Assembly: GCA_017391525.1 (NCBI GenBank)
Contig: JAFOYE010000002.1
Location: forward strand, 1-64,000
Source: Paludibacteraceae bacterium
GTDB taxonomy: Bacteria > Bacteroidota > Bacteroidia > Bacteroidales > Paludibacteraceae
Direction of reading: 5' to 3'
DNA: 64,000 bases
In this document: piece after piece, positions 45,768 through 55,084 of the stretch
Layout: each line of letters opens with the position of its first letter
How positions within the stretch are numbered: the stretch's first letter is position 1
Notes under the pieces: model-generated
Told to the model about the DNA's origin: nothing
Databases searched by the model: none
Seen by the model: the letters and a program-made list of their open reading frames with translations, nothing else
Translations under genes and position numbers: made by a program

Positions 45768-46992
45768 AATACAAATAATACTTGCTAGATGCTTTACGAT
45801 AAGCTTCTACATCTTTGTACCAATACTCGCGAATATCTTCCCATTGGTAACGTTGGCCAAACATCTCACGAATCTTGTTGGTTCCACATACTTTGTCAAA
45901 CATGCCAAAGCGCTTTTGGTTGCACAACTTGAACCAGTCTTTCTCTGGCCACAAACGCATCAATTCCTGTACTACTAAAAACTGAACCTCGCTCAAACGT
46001 GCTTTTTCGTAGTCCAAAATATGTATCTGCACACCTTGGCACAACTCACCTTTAAAGGTGCTGTAGTATGGTTTGTAGTATATTGGACGGAACTCCAATC
46101 CTGGCAATTTCAACGCATTCATAGCCTCTGCTAAGGTGTCGGCGCTAATCCATGGTGCACCCATTACCTCAAAAGGCAAAGTGTAACCCACACCAATACT
46201 GATATAGCTAAACTCACCAAAGATACCCGTTACAGGGTAGAATACTGCAGATTGTCCATGTGGCACGTGAGGAGATGCTACTATCCACTCGAGACCAGTC
46301 TCATCCCATGTCATATCGCGTTTCCACCCCTTCATCTTAACTACAGTCAACTTGCATTTGTTGTCGTAGTCTGTTGCATTTAAGTACAATGCCAACTCGC
46401 CTGGGGTCTGACCATACAAATATGGGATCTTAAATTGACTTACAAATGAGATATAACCATCTTCTACTAAGCAACCTTCTATTTTCTCTCCGCCAAGTGG
46501 GTTAGGACGATCCAATACGATCAACTCTTTACCATGCTCAATACATGCTTCCATAAGCATACCCATTGTAGAGATATATGTATAGCTGCGGCATCCGTTA
46601 TCTTGAATGTCATATACCATCACATCGATCTCATCCATCATCTCTTTGTTAGGCTTCTTGGTCTTGCCATAGAGTGAGTACATTTTCAATCCAGTCTTTT
46701 TATCCACTTCGTTATCCACTACGTCGCCTGCATGTACGTTGCCACGTACACCATGCTCTGGACCATAGAGTGCAACCAAATTGACATTCTCTGCTTCCCA
46801 AAGAATATCAATAGTGGACTTTAGATTACTATCTACACCTGTTGGATTGGTGGTCAAGCCAACGCGTTTGCCTTCCAATAACTTAAATCCATCTGCTCGG
46901 AGTACTTCAATACCCGTTTTTACTTTAGCTGCGCTAACGGATGCTGTGAAAATCAGCAATATACTTAAGAAAATTCCTTTGATTGTTTTCAT
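45766..46992 (-). CDS. namZ: NamZ-like exo-beta-N-acetylmuramidase (DUF1343)
   Basis: 408 residues with a signal peptide (KTIKGIFLSILLIFTASVSA). It has the DUF1343 hallmarks: RVGLTTNPTGVD, LVALYGPEHGVRG, DVMVYDIQDNGCRSYTYISTM, LIVLDRPNPLGG, SPHVPHGQSAVFYPVTG and ISIGVGYTLPFEVMGAPW. Characterised members remove terminal MurNAc from peptidoglycan fragments, acting in the periplasm or outside. It is the first gene of a transcript that continues into the oxidoreductase and CYTH genes, with a promoter at 47092. The link to a lactate-type oxidase is suggestive, since MurNAc carries a D-lactyl ether, but this is inference. Confidence 0.9.
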   Translation of the reverse strand: MKTIKGIFLSILLIFTASVSAAKVKTGIEVLRADGFKLLEGKRVGLTTNPTGVDSNLKSTIDILWEAENVNLVALYGPEHGVRGNVHAGDVVDNEVDKKTGLKMYSLYGKTKKPNKEMMDEIDVMVYDIQDNGCRSYTYISTMGMLMEACIEHGKELIVLDRPNPLGGEKIEGCLVEDGYISFVSQFKIPYLYGQTPGELALYLNATDYDNKCKLTVVKMKGWKRDMTWDETGLEWIVASPHVPHGQSAVFYPVTGIFGEFSYISIGVGYTLPFEVMGAPWISADTLAEAMNALKLPGLEFRPIYYKPYYSTFKGELCQGVQIHILDYEKARLSEVQFLVVQELMRLWPEKDWFKLCNQKRFGMFDKVCGTNKIREMFGQRYQWEDIREYWYKDVEAYRKASSKYYLY

Positions 46993-47091
46993 GATTGTAT
47001 TAGTCTTTTTTTTTGTTCGTTTATATTCAAGTTATATCTGTAACATTGCTTTGCGCAAATTACGCTAAATTGCTTCGCACAAATTACGGTG

Positions 47092-47123
47092 CAAAGTTAC
47101 TAAAAATCCTTGACTTATGCAAA
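47092..47123 (-). promoter_or_regulatory. Promoter of namZ
   Basis: Minus strand TTTG (47120-47123), 20 bp, TAACTTTG (47092-47099). Two GCAAATTACG/ACAAATTACG words (47054-47087) follow in the leader and include a gcttcgc motif. Confidence 0.8.
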
Positions 47124-47361
47124 TGTTTATATAATTTTTATATAAAACTCTCCTTTTTGTCCTTTTTCGTTTATGATTTTCCCTTTGTTTCCCCTCTTTC
47201 TTCCTATTAGCTTGCCACCTGTCTGCATAGGGACTTCATAGGGACTTCATCGGAATCTCATCGGAACCTCATCGGAATCTTATCGTGACTTCGCCATAAG
47301 ATAACCATCGGATTCTGCTACCTTTGTGCTACCCTTGCGCTACCTCACTCTATCGTTAGTC
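47124..47361. repeat. Intergenic region with six 11-bp units
   Basis: No gene is present. 47226-47291 holds six tandem 11-mers, two catagggactt and then four diverged ca-tcggaatct-like units. The flank 47209-47229 matches the flank of the array at 20221 in opposite orientation. The stretch 47130-47208 is T-rich. At 47311-47350 ctaccctt-like words repeat three times. Confidence 0.85.
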
Positions 47362-47395
47362 AAAAAAAAAGAGTGCTCGTTTTCACGAACACTCT
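47362..47395 (-). terminator. Terminator after the BamA-like gene
   Basis: Minus strand: 11-bp stem (47385-47395 with 47370-47380, one mismatch), TTTC loop complement, then a run of nine T (47362-47370). Confidence 0.88.
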
Positions 47396-47465
47396 CAACT
47401 CTTAACTCTCAACTTTCAACTTTCAACTCTCAACTTTAAACTTTCAACTCTCAACTCTCAACTCT
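47396..47465. repeat. Ten tandem heptamers at the 3' end of the BamA-like gene
   Basis: Ten 7-bp units of the form [c/t/a]aact[c/t]t in perfect register. The last overlaps the stop codon of the BamA-like gene (47464-47466). Confidence 0.9.
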
Positions 47466-48966
47466 AAAACAGGTATCCCATCTTGATGTAGAAGTTAGCC
47501 CATTTAGCATTATCTTGTTTATTCAATGCCATGGCCCAATCCACGGACAACACAAAGTTCTCATTCATTGCTACCTTCAAACCAACACCTGCTGCCATAT
47601 GAGGAACATACACTTTAGATTGATCTATATCGCCATTCTCATCTAATTTAAAGTATGAATCAAGTGGTAATGTAGGTGCTACTTCCTTATCTATAAGAGC
47701 CATTGCGTTGGACTTAACATAATCCTCAAAGTGAGCTTTTTTAATTGCTTCATTATCCAACTCATATGGCTGAGTGATGATACCCAAATCAAAGAATGGC
47801 GCCAAACCGATATAGAAATGTTGTTTGCCAATATCAAACTTAGCCACCTTAGTGCGGAGTTCCACATTAGCATACGCGAAACCATTTGCCAAAATACGGT
47901 TACGCATTATACCACGCAATGAGTTTGCGCCACCCAATCCCTCATACATCACGCGTTGAATAAAGAGCGTATTCAAATAGGTGTTCATATAGAATGGCGA
48001 ACTACCTGCTATATTATTCTGTGTACCAACACGATACGCAAATGTCACGCGATCGCGATAGATTGGCACATAATGGCGGAAGTTGAAGTTAAACTGCAAG
48101 TGATTGTATCCAGCTTTTGCTTGCTCACCAAACGCAGCTGTATATGTAAAGAAAGCATCGGCATAAATACCCTTAGTAGGGCAGGTACGTTGATCACGAC
48201 TGTCGTAAGTCAAACCCGCACGCAAGTAAGGGTGCCAACCGCCTTTGGCTTCGTTCTGATCAATGATTCCCCATTTGACATACTTCTCATAGAGACCTTC
48301 TACGTTTTCATTCATCGCTTTTTGGTCAGCAAGTGGTAGTTCTGGATCAAACACATTTTTCTTACCATTAAGCATGTCGATGTCACACTCGTCAATCATA
48401 TATCCTAGAACACCTACACCTGCATTCCACTTGATATTCTTCCAAACGGTACCTTCTATATCTGCCGCAAAACGGAATAGATCTCGTTTGTATTTGTAGA
48501 ATGCACGCGACTGATATTCATCCGGGTTCATTTTGTTTGGATCTTTCTTCCATTTATGATATCCCTGATTATAATTTGTCTGATAACCGTTGTATCCATA
48601 GAAATCGCACATCGCATCAGGCTGATATGTAGCATCCAATGTCAAGCGATGTTTAGGAATCAAGTACTTACTATCGTAGTTTACACGGAAAATACCGTAG
48701 TTCTTGGTTGTATATGCCGCCTCTGCATAGATGGAGTGGATATACTCAGGGTATTGCGAACCATCACCATAATAATAGATATTGGCGAGTGCACCGCCTT
48801 GAAAACCAAGGTCGGCATCAAATGCTACCGATGGTAGAGCACCAAAATTCCAACCTGTTTTGATTTTACGACCGAGAGAGTCAACTTCTTGTTTCTTCTC
48901 TTTCTTCGCTGCTTGCAAAGATATGGCAAATAATGCAGCAAACAAGATTATTATACTGCGTTTCAT
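47464..48966 (-). CDS. BamA/TamA-like outer-membrane beta-barrel protein
   Basis: 500 residues from the ATG at 48966 (a TTG three codons upstream is a poorer start). A signal peptide (KRSIIILFAALFAISLQA) is followed directly by barrel strands with alternating hydrophobic/aromatic residues (FDADLGFQGGALANIYYYG, SIYAEAAYTTKNYGIF); no POTRA domain is seen. The C-terminus NFYIKMGYLF ends in the terminal phenylalanine typical of barrels. It belongs to the short Omp85-like group of Bacteroidota. Substrate unknown. Last gene of the acyltransferase-DUF819-barrel transcript, so a role in envelope lipid or protein handling is reasonable. Confidence 0.8.
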   Translation of the reverse strand: MKRSIIILFAALFAISLQAAKKEKKQEVDSLGRKIKTGWNFGALPSVAFDADLGFQGGALANIYYYGDGSQYPEYIHSIYAEAAYTTKNYGIFRVNYDSKYLIPKHRLTLDATYQPDAMCDFYGYNGYQTNYNQGYHKWKKDPNKMNPDEYQSRAFYKYKRDLFRFAADIEGTVWKNIKWNAGVGVLGYMIDECDIDMLNGKKNVFDPELPLADQKAMNENVEGLYEKYVKWGIIDQNEAKGGWHPYLRAGLTYDSRDQRTCPTKGIYADAFFTYTAAFGEQAKAGYNHLQFNFNFRHYVPIYRDRVTFAYRVGTQNNIAGSSPFYMNTYLNTLFIQRVMYEGLGGANSLRGIMRNRILANGFAYANVELRTKVAKFDIGKQHFYIGLAPFFDLGIITQPYELDNEAIKKAHFEDYVKSNAMALIDKEVAPTLPLDSYFKLDENGDIDQSKVYVPHMAAGVGLKVAMNENFVLSVDWAMALNKQDNAKWANFYIKMGYLF

Positions 48967-48998
48967 ATTCTTCAAATTGAGGTTTAATTATGTTGAGA

Positions 48999-50174
48999 TT
49001 AGGCGAGAACCCATGCTAGGAAGGCGCCAAGATATGTGCCGATGGCATAACCCACGAGTCCAACGACAATACCAGATATCAGCACTTTCTTGTTTTTCAT
49101 AGCACTGGCAACTGGTGGAACGAATGGAGGAGAACATAGCAGTCCTACTTGACTAACGCAGAATAAATCTCCACTTACTCGTCCTATTCGGCAGAAAAGT
49201 AGGTGAAATGCTACGGATGCTAACATAATCCAAAGAACGAATCCACCTATATAGAGCGATTCGGTATTGACGCTATTGATATTAAACATGGATGAGATAA
49301 CCAAGCTAAATATCAATATAAAGAACATTCCAAGTTCAAATGTTTTGGGTAGTTCACGAACTTTTTTGAAAAAAGATGCTATGATGGCCAATGTAGTAAT
49401 GGTTAATATTACGACCATTTCATTTATGGATCCTGTTGTGAGTATAGATATGCCAGCTCCTATTCCGAGAAATGCAATACTTAATCCCAAACCTTTTAGC
49501 ATGCCAAACAAGTTTTTCTTTTCAAACATTCCGTGATAGTTTTCAACATCTGCGGTTTCAATGTTTGTTGGCTCGGAATCTTTTCTTTTTACTGTATCTT
49601 GGTATGGAAGAATTTTACGGAATATCTTGTAGCCTCCTGCTAGTAGGAAGAAAACATATGGGGTAGTGATGACCATTTGGACAGCTAAGACAGTTGTTAT
49701 GGTGGTACCATCTACATCGAGCATTTTTCCTAATGCATTGAAGTTCATTGTTCCACCTGTATAAATACCAGCCATCATTCCGGATATGTGAGCTGCATTG
49801 GCTGGTTCTTCAATGGAATTGCGGAAAATGAAGTAACCTGATACCACGGCAATGACTACTGCTGCAATGCCGCTGAATAGAGCCCATGTTGTTTTAGGTA
49901 GTGCTTTTGTCCAAAGTTTAAAATCACAATTAAAAAGCATTAACGGAATGGCCAATGGCACTGCTATAGCGACAATGTTTTTTTGTATTTCTCCGAATGT
50001 TACAGCAATCTCTCCATCAAAATGTGCCACACCACACAAAGATGCTACGACACCGATAATATAGGCTATAACGACAGTGCCAAGTCGTTGCATCCAACTC
50101 CAGCGCTTGAATCCCATGATAATAAGCACTGGAATCAATATATAACAAATTAAAACAATAATTGCTTGTATCAT
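48999..50174 (-). CDS. DUF819 family membrane protein
   Basis: 391 residues with about ten or eleven hydrophobic segments spread along the whole length. Family-like motifs include AHISGMMAGIYTGGTMNFNALG, GDLFCVSQVGLLCSPPFVPPVASAM and the C-terminal glycine-rich helix. DUF819 proteins are predicted inner-membrane transporters of unknown substrate. It starts 7 bp after the acyltransferase gene stop and ends 32 bp before the barrel gene. Confidence 0.85.
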   Translation of the reverse strand: MIQAIIVLICYILIPVLIIMGFKRWSWMQRLGTVVIAYIIGVVASLCGVAHFDGEIAVTFGEIQKNIVAIAVPLAIPLMLFNCDFKLWTKALPKTTWALFSGIAAVVIAVVSGYFIFRNSIEEPANAAHISGMMAGIYTGGTMNFNALGKMLDVDGTTITTVLAVQMVITTPYVFFLLAGGYKIFRKILPYQDTVKRKDSEPTNIETADVENYHGMFEKKNLFGMLKGLGLSIAFLGIGAGISILTTGSINEMVVILTITTLAIIASFFKKVRELPKTFELGMFFILIFSLVISSMFNINSVNTESLYIGGFVLWIMLASVAFHLLFCRIGRVSGDLFCVSQVGLLCSPPFVPPVASAMKNKKVLISGIVVGLVGYAIGTYLGAFLAWVLA

Positions 50175-50181
50175 AATAAAT

Positions 50182-51213
50182 TTATTTTAATAATGAGGTT
50201 GTTTCTTCTTCTTTGTTGAGTTTTCTCGCTAAATACATATATTCTTGTAAGAACATCCAAAATGGCAGGGCAACAAAACCTGTTAAAGGAATAACAACTA
50301 GTTGCCATACAAACTGCACAGAGTTATGGAATGCAGGGTCTTTGATTTTCCATCGAATGATCAACCATGCTAACCATAATGGTAAGGTGAGCACTCCGGA
50401 AATCAAAGCCAATGGCGACATAATTATTAACATAAATAATAGCAACCACTTAGGCATTCTATGTTTTGGAAACCAATTGAGCTTTTTAGGAGGGTTCTTG
50501 CGAAGTTCTTCCCAGTTTTTCTCGTAGTTCTCGTCATCTGGAACCCATAATATTTGCTCACGCATTCGTTGGGTGAGTTCTTCGCGCATTGCTAAAATGA
50601 GCTTGGGGCGTTCTAGATCCGCATGCTCGGCAATAAATTCTGTAACGTTAATTGGTTTGCCGATGTTGATAACCAATGAGTCCCAAAGATGGAACCAATC
50701 GCTATATTCCAATCCTACAGGAACGATATAAATGGGTTTTTCTTTACCAAACTCTTCGTTTGCGCGAATAGAAATTCGGAATATACCCTTACCTAAAGGG
50801 AGTAGGGAGTGCTTTGTTCGGTGTGTACCCTCTGGTAATATACAAAATGGCACACCTTCACGCAGTGTTGCTATAGCACGGTCCTCCGTCTCATCGTTTT
50901 GGAGAACTTCATTGGCGCCATCTCGCATTCTGCGGATAGGCATGATCTTTAGCCAACGAAGAATTTTAGCATACCTTTTATTACGGAATATATCCGCTCT
51001 AGCTACGAAAACTTTGCGTTCAGAGTTGATGGATAACACGGCCAAAGCATCTTGCAATGCGTTGGTGTGATTGGGAGCGAAGATAACAGCTCCGTCTGTT
51101 GGAATATTTTCTTTTCCTACATACTTGATGTGACGATAAGATCGACGAAACATCCAGTTGACTATAGGGAGAAGAAAACGGTATGTGCGATTTTCATCAT
51201 GTATCTGTTTCAT
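50182..51213 (-). CDS. PlsC-like 1-acylglycerol-3-phosphate acyltransferase family protein
   Basis: 343 residues. The acyltransferase motifs are FAPNHTNALQD (catalytic H49 and D55) and FCILPEGTHRTKHS (acceptor-binding EGT), with KIMPIRRMRDG between them. A membrane hairpin near the C-terminus (WLLLFMLIIMSPLALISGVLTLPLW, then VIPLTGFVALPFWMFLQ) anchors it to the cytoplasmic membrane. It transfers an acyl chain to a glycerol-phosphate-type lipid; the exact acceptor is unknown. First gene of a three-gene transcript. Confidence 0.88.
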   Translation of the reverse strand: MKQIHDENRTYRFLLPIVNWMFRRSYRHIKYVGKENIPTDGAVIFAPNHTNALQDALAVLSINSERKVFVARADIFRNKRYAKILRWLKIMPIRRMRDGANEVLQNDETEDRAIATLREGVPFCILPEGTHRTKHSLLPLGKGIFRISIRANEEFGKEKPIYIVPVGLEYSDWFHLWDSLVINIGKPINVTEFIAEHADLERPKLILAMREELTQRMREQILWVPDDENYEKNWEELRKNPPKKLNWFPKHRMPKWLLLFMLIIMSPLALISGVLTLPLWLAWLIIRWKIKDPAFHNSVQFVWQLVVIPLTGFVALPFWMFLQEYMYLARKLNKEEETTSLLK

Positions 51214-51266
51214 GTTTGAGTCATTATTAAGTTCTACTTAATCCCATTAAATAGTCAAAATCGTGG

Positions 51267-51298
51267 CAAAGGTAAAACTTTTTTTTGGAATGACCAAA
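51267..51298 (-). promoter_or_regulatory. Promoter of the acyltransferase operon
   Basis: Minus strand TTTG (51295-51298), 20 bp, TACCTTTG (51267-51274), about 53 bp upstream of the start. Confidence 0.85.
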
Positions 51299-51371
51299 AA
51301 ACATGTGATAAATTGATGTATTTAACGTCTATAAAATCGATTTTACAGACTCAATCTTGTGTTTGAGACGA

Positions 51372-52406
51372 TTATTTTATGTTTCTTTTATCCAACTCTC
51401 GTTGGTATTTTTTAGCAACTTTCTGATGTGCTTTATAGGTTGTTGAAAATATATGTGTACCAGAAAAGTCGGGGTTTGCACACATGTACAAGTAGTCCGT
51501 GTTAGGTGCATCTAATACGGCATCCATGATGTCAGGACGAGCAAGGCGGATAGGTCCAGGAGGTAAACCTTTATATTTGTATGTGTTGTATGGTGAGTCT
51601 ATCTCTAAGTGCTTGTTGAGAACGCGAGACAATGTGAAATCTCCTACTGCATATATGACGGTAGGACATGCTTGTAACTTCATTCCTGTACGAATGCGAT
51701 TTAAATATAGCGAAGCTATCGTAGGGTATTCTGAACTATTGTTTGTTTCAGATGCAATAATGGATGCCAAAGTGGAAACCTCCATAGGAGTGAGCTCAAG
51801 TTCTTGTGCTTTGGCTAGTCGTTCCTCATTCCAAAAATCATTATATTCCTTGTGCATGCGCTCAAAGAGTTCATCTACACTCATCGCCCAATATACCTCG
51901 TATGTGTTGGGGATAAAAAGACATACTGCAGTTTCTATAGTCATGTTGTATTTCGCTAGATATACCGAATCATCTAACTTGGCTTTTACTTCTGCAGAAT
52001 CGATCATTAATTTTTCTCCCATACGTTTAGCCAGCTGTTCTGGTGTTCGTATGGACTCGCTGAATGATAAATTGATAGGAGTCTCTCTTCCATTTTTTAG
52101 GCGATTAATAAGTTCAGAGGGGGCAATATTAACCGGAAATTCGTAATATCCTGGTTTGACTTGATTGAACTTGTAGTGCTCACAAGCGATCTCCCAGGCT
52201 AATTCTGATTCTATTTTATAGTCGGCTTGAATAGAATGGATAACTGAGTCTAAGGTCATGTCTGGGGTAATGTAATATGAATGAGGAGCACCGTCTTTAC
52301 TGATGAATGCTGAATGAATAACTTGTTTGTATAGTCGTTGTGCAAAGTAGCCTCCTATTGCTAATAGAATGATGAATATTAAGCTGAATATTACTGTCTT
52401 TTTCAT
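51372..52406 (-). CDS. mltG: Endolytic murein transglycosylase MltG
   Basis: 344 residues from the ATG at 52406. The open frame extends 52 codons further into the tRNA gene, but that stretch has no signal sequence and would be read out of a tRNA. From 52406 a single N-terminal membrane anchor (KKTVIFSLIFIILLAIGGYF) precedes the YceG domain with ASIIASET (catalytic glutamate), YLNRIRTGMKLQACPTVIYAVG and YNTYKYKGLPPGPI. MltG cleaves nascent glycan strands in the periplasm and sets their length. No separate promoter was recognised between the tRNA terminator and this gene. Confidence 0.93.
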   Translation of the reverse strand: MKKTVIFSLIFIILLAIGGYFAQRLYKQVIHSAFISKDGAPHSYYITPDMTLDSVIHSIQADYKIESELAWEIACEHYKFNQVKPGYYEFPVNIAPSELINRLKNGRETPINLSFSESIRTPEQLAKRMGEKLMIDSAEVKAKLDDSVYLAKYNMTIETAVCLFIPNTYEVYWAMSVDELFERMHKEYNDFWNEERLAKAQELELTPMEVSTLASIIASETNNSSEYPTIASLYLNRIRTGMKLQACPTVIYAVGDFTLSRVLNKHLEIDSPYNTYKYKGLPPGPIRLARPDIMDAVLDAPNTDYLYMCANPDFSGTHIFSTTYKAHQKVAKKYQRELDKRNIK

Positions 52407-52451
52407 ATAAAAGAATGTTTTTCCTTTAAGGATAAATGTGATTAATTGTAG

Positions 52452-52485
52452 AAAAAAAGGATACCAATCATTAATCTTGGTACCC
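52452..52485 (-). terminator. Terminator of tRNA-Ser
   Basis: Minus strand GGGTACCAA and TTGGTATCC (9 bp with one G-U) around a 9-nt loop, then seven T. Confidence 0.8.
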
Positions 52486-52489
52486 TTTG

Positions 52490-52576
52490 CGGAAGGAGGG
52501 GGATTCGAACCCCCGGTACGGTTACCCGTACGACAGTTTAGCAAACTGTTGGTTTCAGCCACTCACCCATCCTTCC
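52490..52576 (-). tRNA. tRNA-Ser(GCU)
   Basis: 87 nt on the minus strand. The acceptor stem is GGAAGGA/TCCTTCC with discriminator G. The anticodon stem-loop is ACAGT-TTGCTAA-ACTGT, giving anticodon GCT for AGC/AGU serine codons. The long variable arm (cgtacgggtaaccgtac) is the serine hallmark and the T-arm GGGGGTTCGAATCCCCC is perfect. CCA is not encoded. Promoter at 52638 and terminator at 52452. Confidence 0.97.
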
Positions 52577-52637
52577 CCGCGTCATGCGCATCGTAGACGA
52601 TAACTGTCCAAAACTGCTTTCTTATCAAAAGCGACCG

Positions 52638-52669
52638 CAAAGGTACTGCTTTTTTTTTATATAACCAAA
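52638..52669 (-). promoter_or_regulatory. Promoter of tRNA-Ser
   Basis: Minus strand TTTG (52666-52669), 20 bp, TACCTTTG (52638-52645). Confidence 0.85.
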
Positions 52670-52813
52670 TATTTGGGCATTTTTTTTGAAAAAATAGATA
52701 GTGTACTCTAAAAAAGTCATGATTAGCTGATATACTAATTAATGTACGCGCGCGTGATAGAGTCTTAAATTTCAACAAGATGAATAAATCGTTTAGAAAA
52801 AATGATTAAGTTC

Positions 52814-52844
52814 TTGCAAATATCACATATTTTTTGTATTTTTG
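52814..52844 (+). promoter_or_regulatory. Promoter of the sensor kinase gene
   Basis: TTG (52814-52816), 20 bp, TATTTTTG (52837-52844). The start codon follows after 20 bp. An alternating atgtacgcgcgcgtg tract (52742-52756) lies 57 bp upstream of the -33 box. Confidence 0.75.
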
Positions 52845-52864
52845 CGCCCTAAATCAAGATTCTA

Positions 52865-55084
52865 ATGAGGAGAAATATTTTTACATATCCCATAATCGTT
52901 TTAGTGTTGTTATTGTGCGGTTTTGTTTCTTGCAGTACTCCAGATGGAATAGCGTTGGATATAGAAAAAAGGTTACATGAGCAACAATTAAAGGCAAATC
53001 AATTAACTGAGCAGTTATGTCAGATAATTGAAGATAAAAAGTATGATTCTTTACCTAATTTTGTTTCTGTCGCAGAAGATATACATTTCTATGTATTCCA
53101 TGATTATCATTTGGTTTATTGGACAGATTCTTGGTTGAGTGAACGATATGTTCCTCTTAATAAAGAGGTTAATAATTGGCAGTTTATGGAATGGAATAAT
53201 GCCCAAGGTGTGGGAAAATGCACACAGTTGGGTGATTTGTTGGTACTGACTGTTATTCCTGTAAAATACAATTATTGCGTAACAAATGAAAATCTTGAAA
53301 ATGGTTTTATTCTACCTTTCGAAGGTGAAAAAGAATGGAGTCTGACTTCTCGTCGTGGCTCAGATGCTAATTTGTATCCAATACATTCTGTGACAGGGGA
53401 GTATCTGTTTTCTGTTGATTTTGAAGGAACGCAGGAGAATAGATTAGGGGATGAGGTCGTTATTGATAATTTCTCGTATCAAGCGGTATTGGCTTCGGAA
53501 AAGCATGATGAGAATTCTTCTCGGAATAAATTGCTTATGTATTATGGATTAACACTTGCACTCATTTTTGTGTTGATAGCGTCAGCTTTATATCACCTGA
53601 TTAGGAATCGAGGTGTTAGAAATCTGAATTTAGCTGGTCGCCTGCAATTAATACTAACGCCGGTAATGTTGCTTGCATTAGCTTCGACCTTTATTCTTTC
53701 TGTAGGACATATTCGCAAGGTGTTTATAGATAGGCAACAATCTCAGCTTCAAGAAAAAGCAAATTACATTCAAAAAATGCTCCAAAATTTATATTTTTGG
53801 GATTATGAGTTAAACAGTACTCATCATACTGCGCTCAATGTAGATTTGCGTGATTTAAGTTTTGAGTTTGAAACCGATATACACGTTTATGATATGAGCG
53901 GACAATTAGTCGGTAGTTCCTGTCCGCAAATATTTGATTTGGGAGTGGTTTCTAGTCGTATAGCACCTGAGGTTTATTTTTCGGAAGAAGATCAGTTGGT
54001 TCGGCACGAACAAATAGGAAATGTTCGTTATCTAGCCGCATATACTGAGTTTGTAAATGGTAATTACGACAAGATAGGTTATATAGCCATCCCAAGTTTT
54101 ATTTCCGAGGAAGAGATGAGTGCGGATGTTGAACAATTTGTTGTTCGCTTGTTGCCTCTATATATTGTATTGTTGCTCATTTCTATTCTTGTTGTTTGGC
54201 TAGTGGCTAGACGAGTTTCTGCGCCATTAAAAACAATAGGTACACAGTTAAAAAACTATCGTTTAGGAGAAAAAGGCCAACATGTTTCCTATTCTTATCA
54301 CGATGAAGTAGGTGATTTAATTCAGCATTACAATGAAATGATGGATGCTCTTGCAGAATCAACACAACGATTAGCGCGTTCGGAGAGAGAGGGTGCTTGG
54401 CGCACTATGGCGCGTCAAGTGGCGCATGAGATTAATAATCCTCTAACGCCGATGAAGTTGACTCTTCAGCAATTACAACGACGCAAAGGTACTGAGAACT
54501 TTGATGAGTATTTCGATCGTTCGACCGAATTGTTGATAGAGCAGATTGAAACACTCGGATATATAGCCCAATCTTTCTCTTCTTTTGCCAAAATGCCGGA
54601 GGTTAATCCTACAGAAGTGGATGTGGCTAAGAAATTATATGCATTTATTCTATTGATGCGCAATAATGATGCGAAAGTTCCTATCCGTTATGTAGGCCCA
54701 GAATATGGCGTCAATGTGGAAACGGATGCGGAATTAATCACGCAAGTGTTTACCAATATCGTGCGGAATGCGTTACAAGCTATGGAGAGCATTGATGGAG
54801 GGGATATTATCATTGTTCTCAAACAGGTACAAGAGAATCAACGATTAGTAAAAGATCTCTCGGAGCAGCATCAATGGATGGAAATTTCGATTTCGGATAA
54901 CGGACCAGGTATACCTGACGACGTGGTGAATAAAGTTTTCATACCTAATTTTACTACTAAAAATACGGGTGCAGGTTTAGGATTGGCGATTTCTAAGAAT
55001 ATTGTGGAGGGTTGTGGTGGAAAAATCACGTTCCAAACATCAGAAAAAGGTACTACATTTTTTGTGTATTTGAAAAAAAAGTAG
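52865..55084 (+). CDS. Membrane sensor histidine kinase (NtrY-like)
   Basis: 739 residues. A first membrane segment near residues 8-25 ends in a lipobox-like GFVSCS. An extracytoplasmic region follows, then further membrane segments around 225-245, 260-280 and 430-450 and a HAMP-like linker. The phospho-acceptor H521 lies in VAHEINNPLTPMKL, the HisKA form typical of NtrY-type kinases. The ATPase has the N-box FTNIVRNALQAM, G1 SDNGPGIPDD and G2 GAGLGLAISKNIVEG. No response regulator gene is adjacent, so the partner is unknown. The last codons overlap the promoter of gdhA. Confidence 0.88.
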   Translation: MRRNIFTYPIIVLVLLLCGFVSCSTPDGIALDIEKRLHEQQLKANQLTEQLCQIIEDKKYDSLPNFVSVAEDIHFYVFHDYHLVYWTDSWLSERYVPLNKEVNNWQFMEWNNAQGVGKCTQLGDLLVLTVIPVKYNYCVTNENLENGFILPFEGEKEWSLTSRRGSDANLYPIHSVTGEYLFSVDFEGTQENRLGDEVVIDNFSYQAVLASEKHDENSSRNKLLMYYGLTLALIFVLIASALYHLIRNRGVRNLNLAGRLQLILTPVMLLALASTFILSVGHIRKVFIDRQQSQLQEKANYIQKMLQNLYFWDYELNSTHHTALNVDLRDLSFEFETDIHVYDMSGQLVGSSCPQIFDLGVVSSRIAPEVYFSEEDQLVRHEQIGNVRYLAAYTEFVNGNYDKIGYIAIPSFISEEEMSADVEQFVVRLLPLYIVLLLISILVVWLVARRVSAPLKTIGTQLKNYRLGEKGQHVSYSYHDEVGDLIQHYNEMMDALAESTQRLARSEREGAWRTMARQVAHEINNPLTPMKLTLQQLQRRKGTENFDEYFDRSTELLIEQIETLGYIAQSFSSFAKMPEVNPTEVDVAKKLYAFILLMRNNDAKVPIRYVGPEYGVNVETDAELITQVFTNIVRNALQAMESIDGGDIIIVLKQVQENQRLVKDLSEQHQWMEISISDNGPGIPDDVVNKVFIPNFTTKNTGAGLGLAISKNIVEGCGGKITFQTSEKGTTFFVYLKKK

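Noticed and set aside
47319..47326. TACCTTTG box on the plus strand
   Set aside because: No TTTG at the required distance upstream and no plus-strand gene follows; part of a repeated ctaccctt stretch.
47396..47465. Possible CRISPR array
   Set aside because: Units are 7 bp with no spacers. The same applies to the other arrays; no cas genes are present.
52407..52562. 52-codon N-terminal extension of mltG
   Set aside because: It reads through the tRNA-Ser gene; the ATG at 52406 gives the expected membrane anchor.
52563..52778. 71-residue open frame upstream of the tRNA on the minus strand
   Set aside because: Overlaps the tRNA promoter and 5' end; no protein features.
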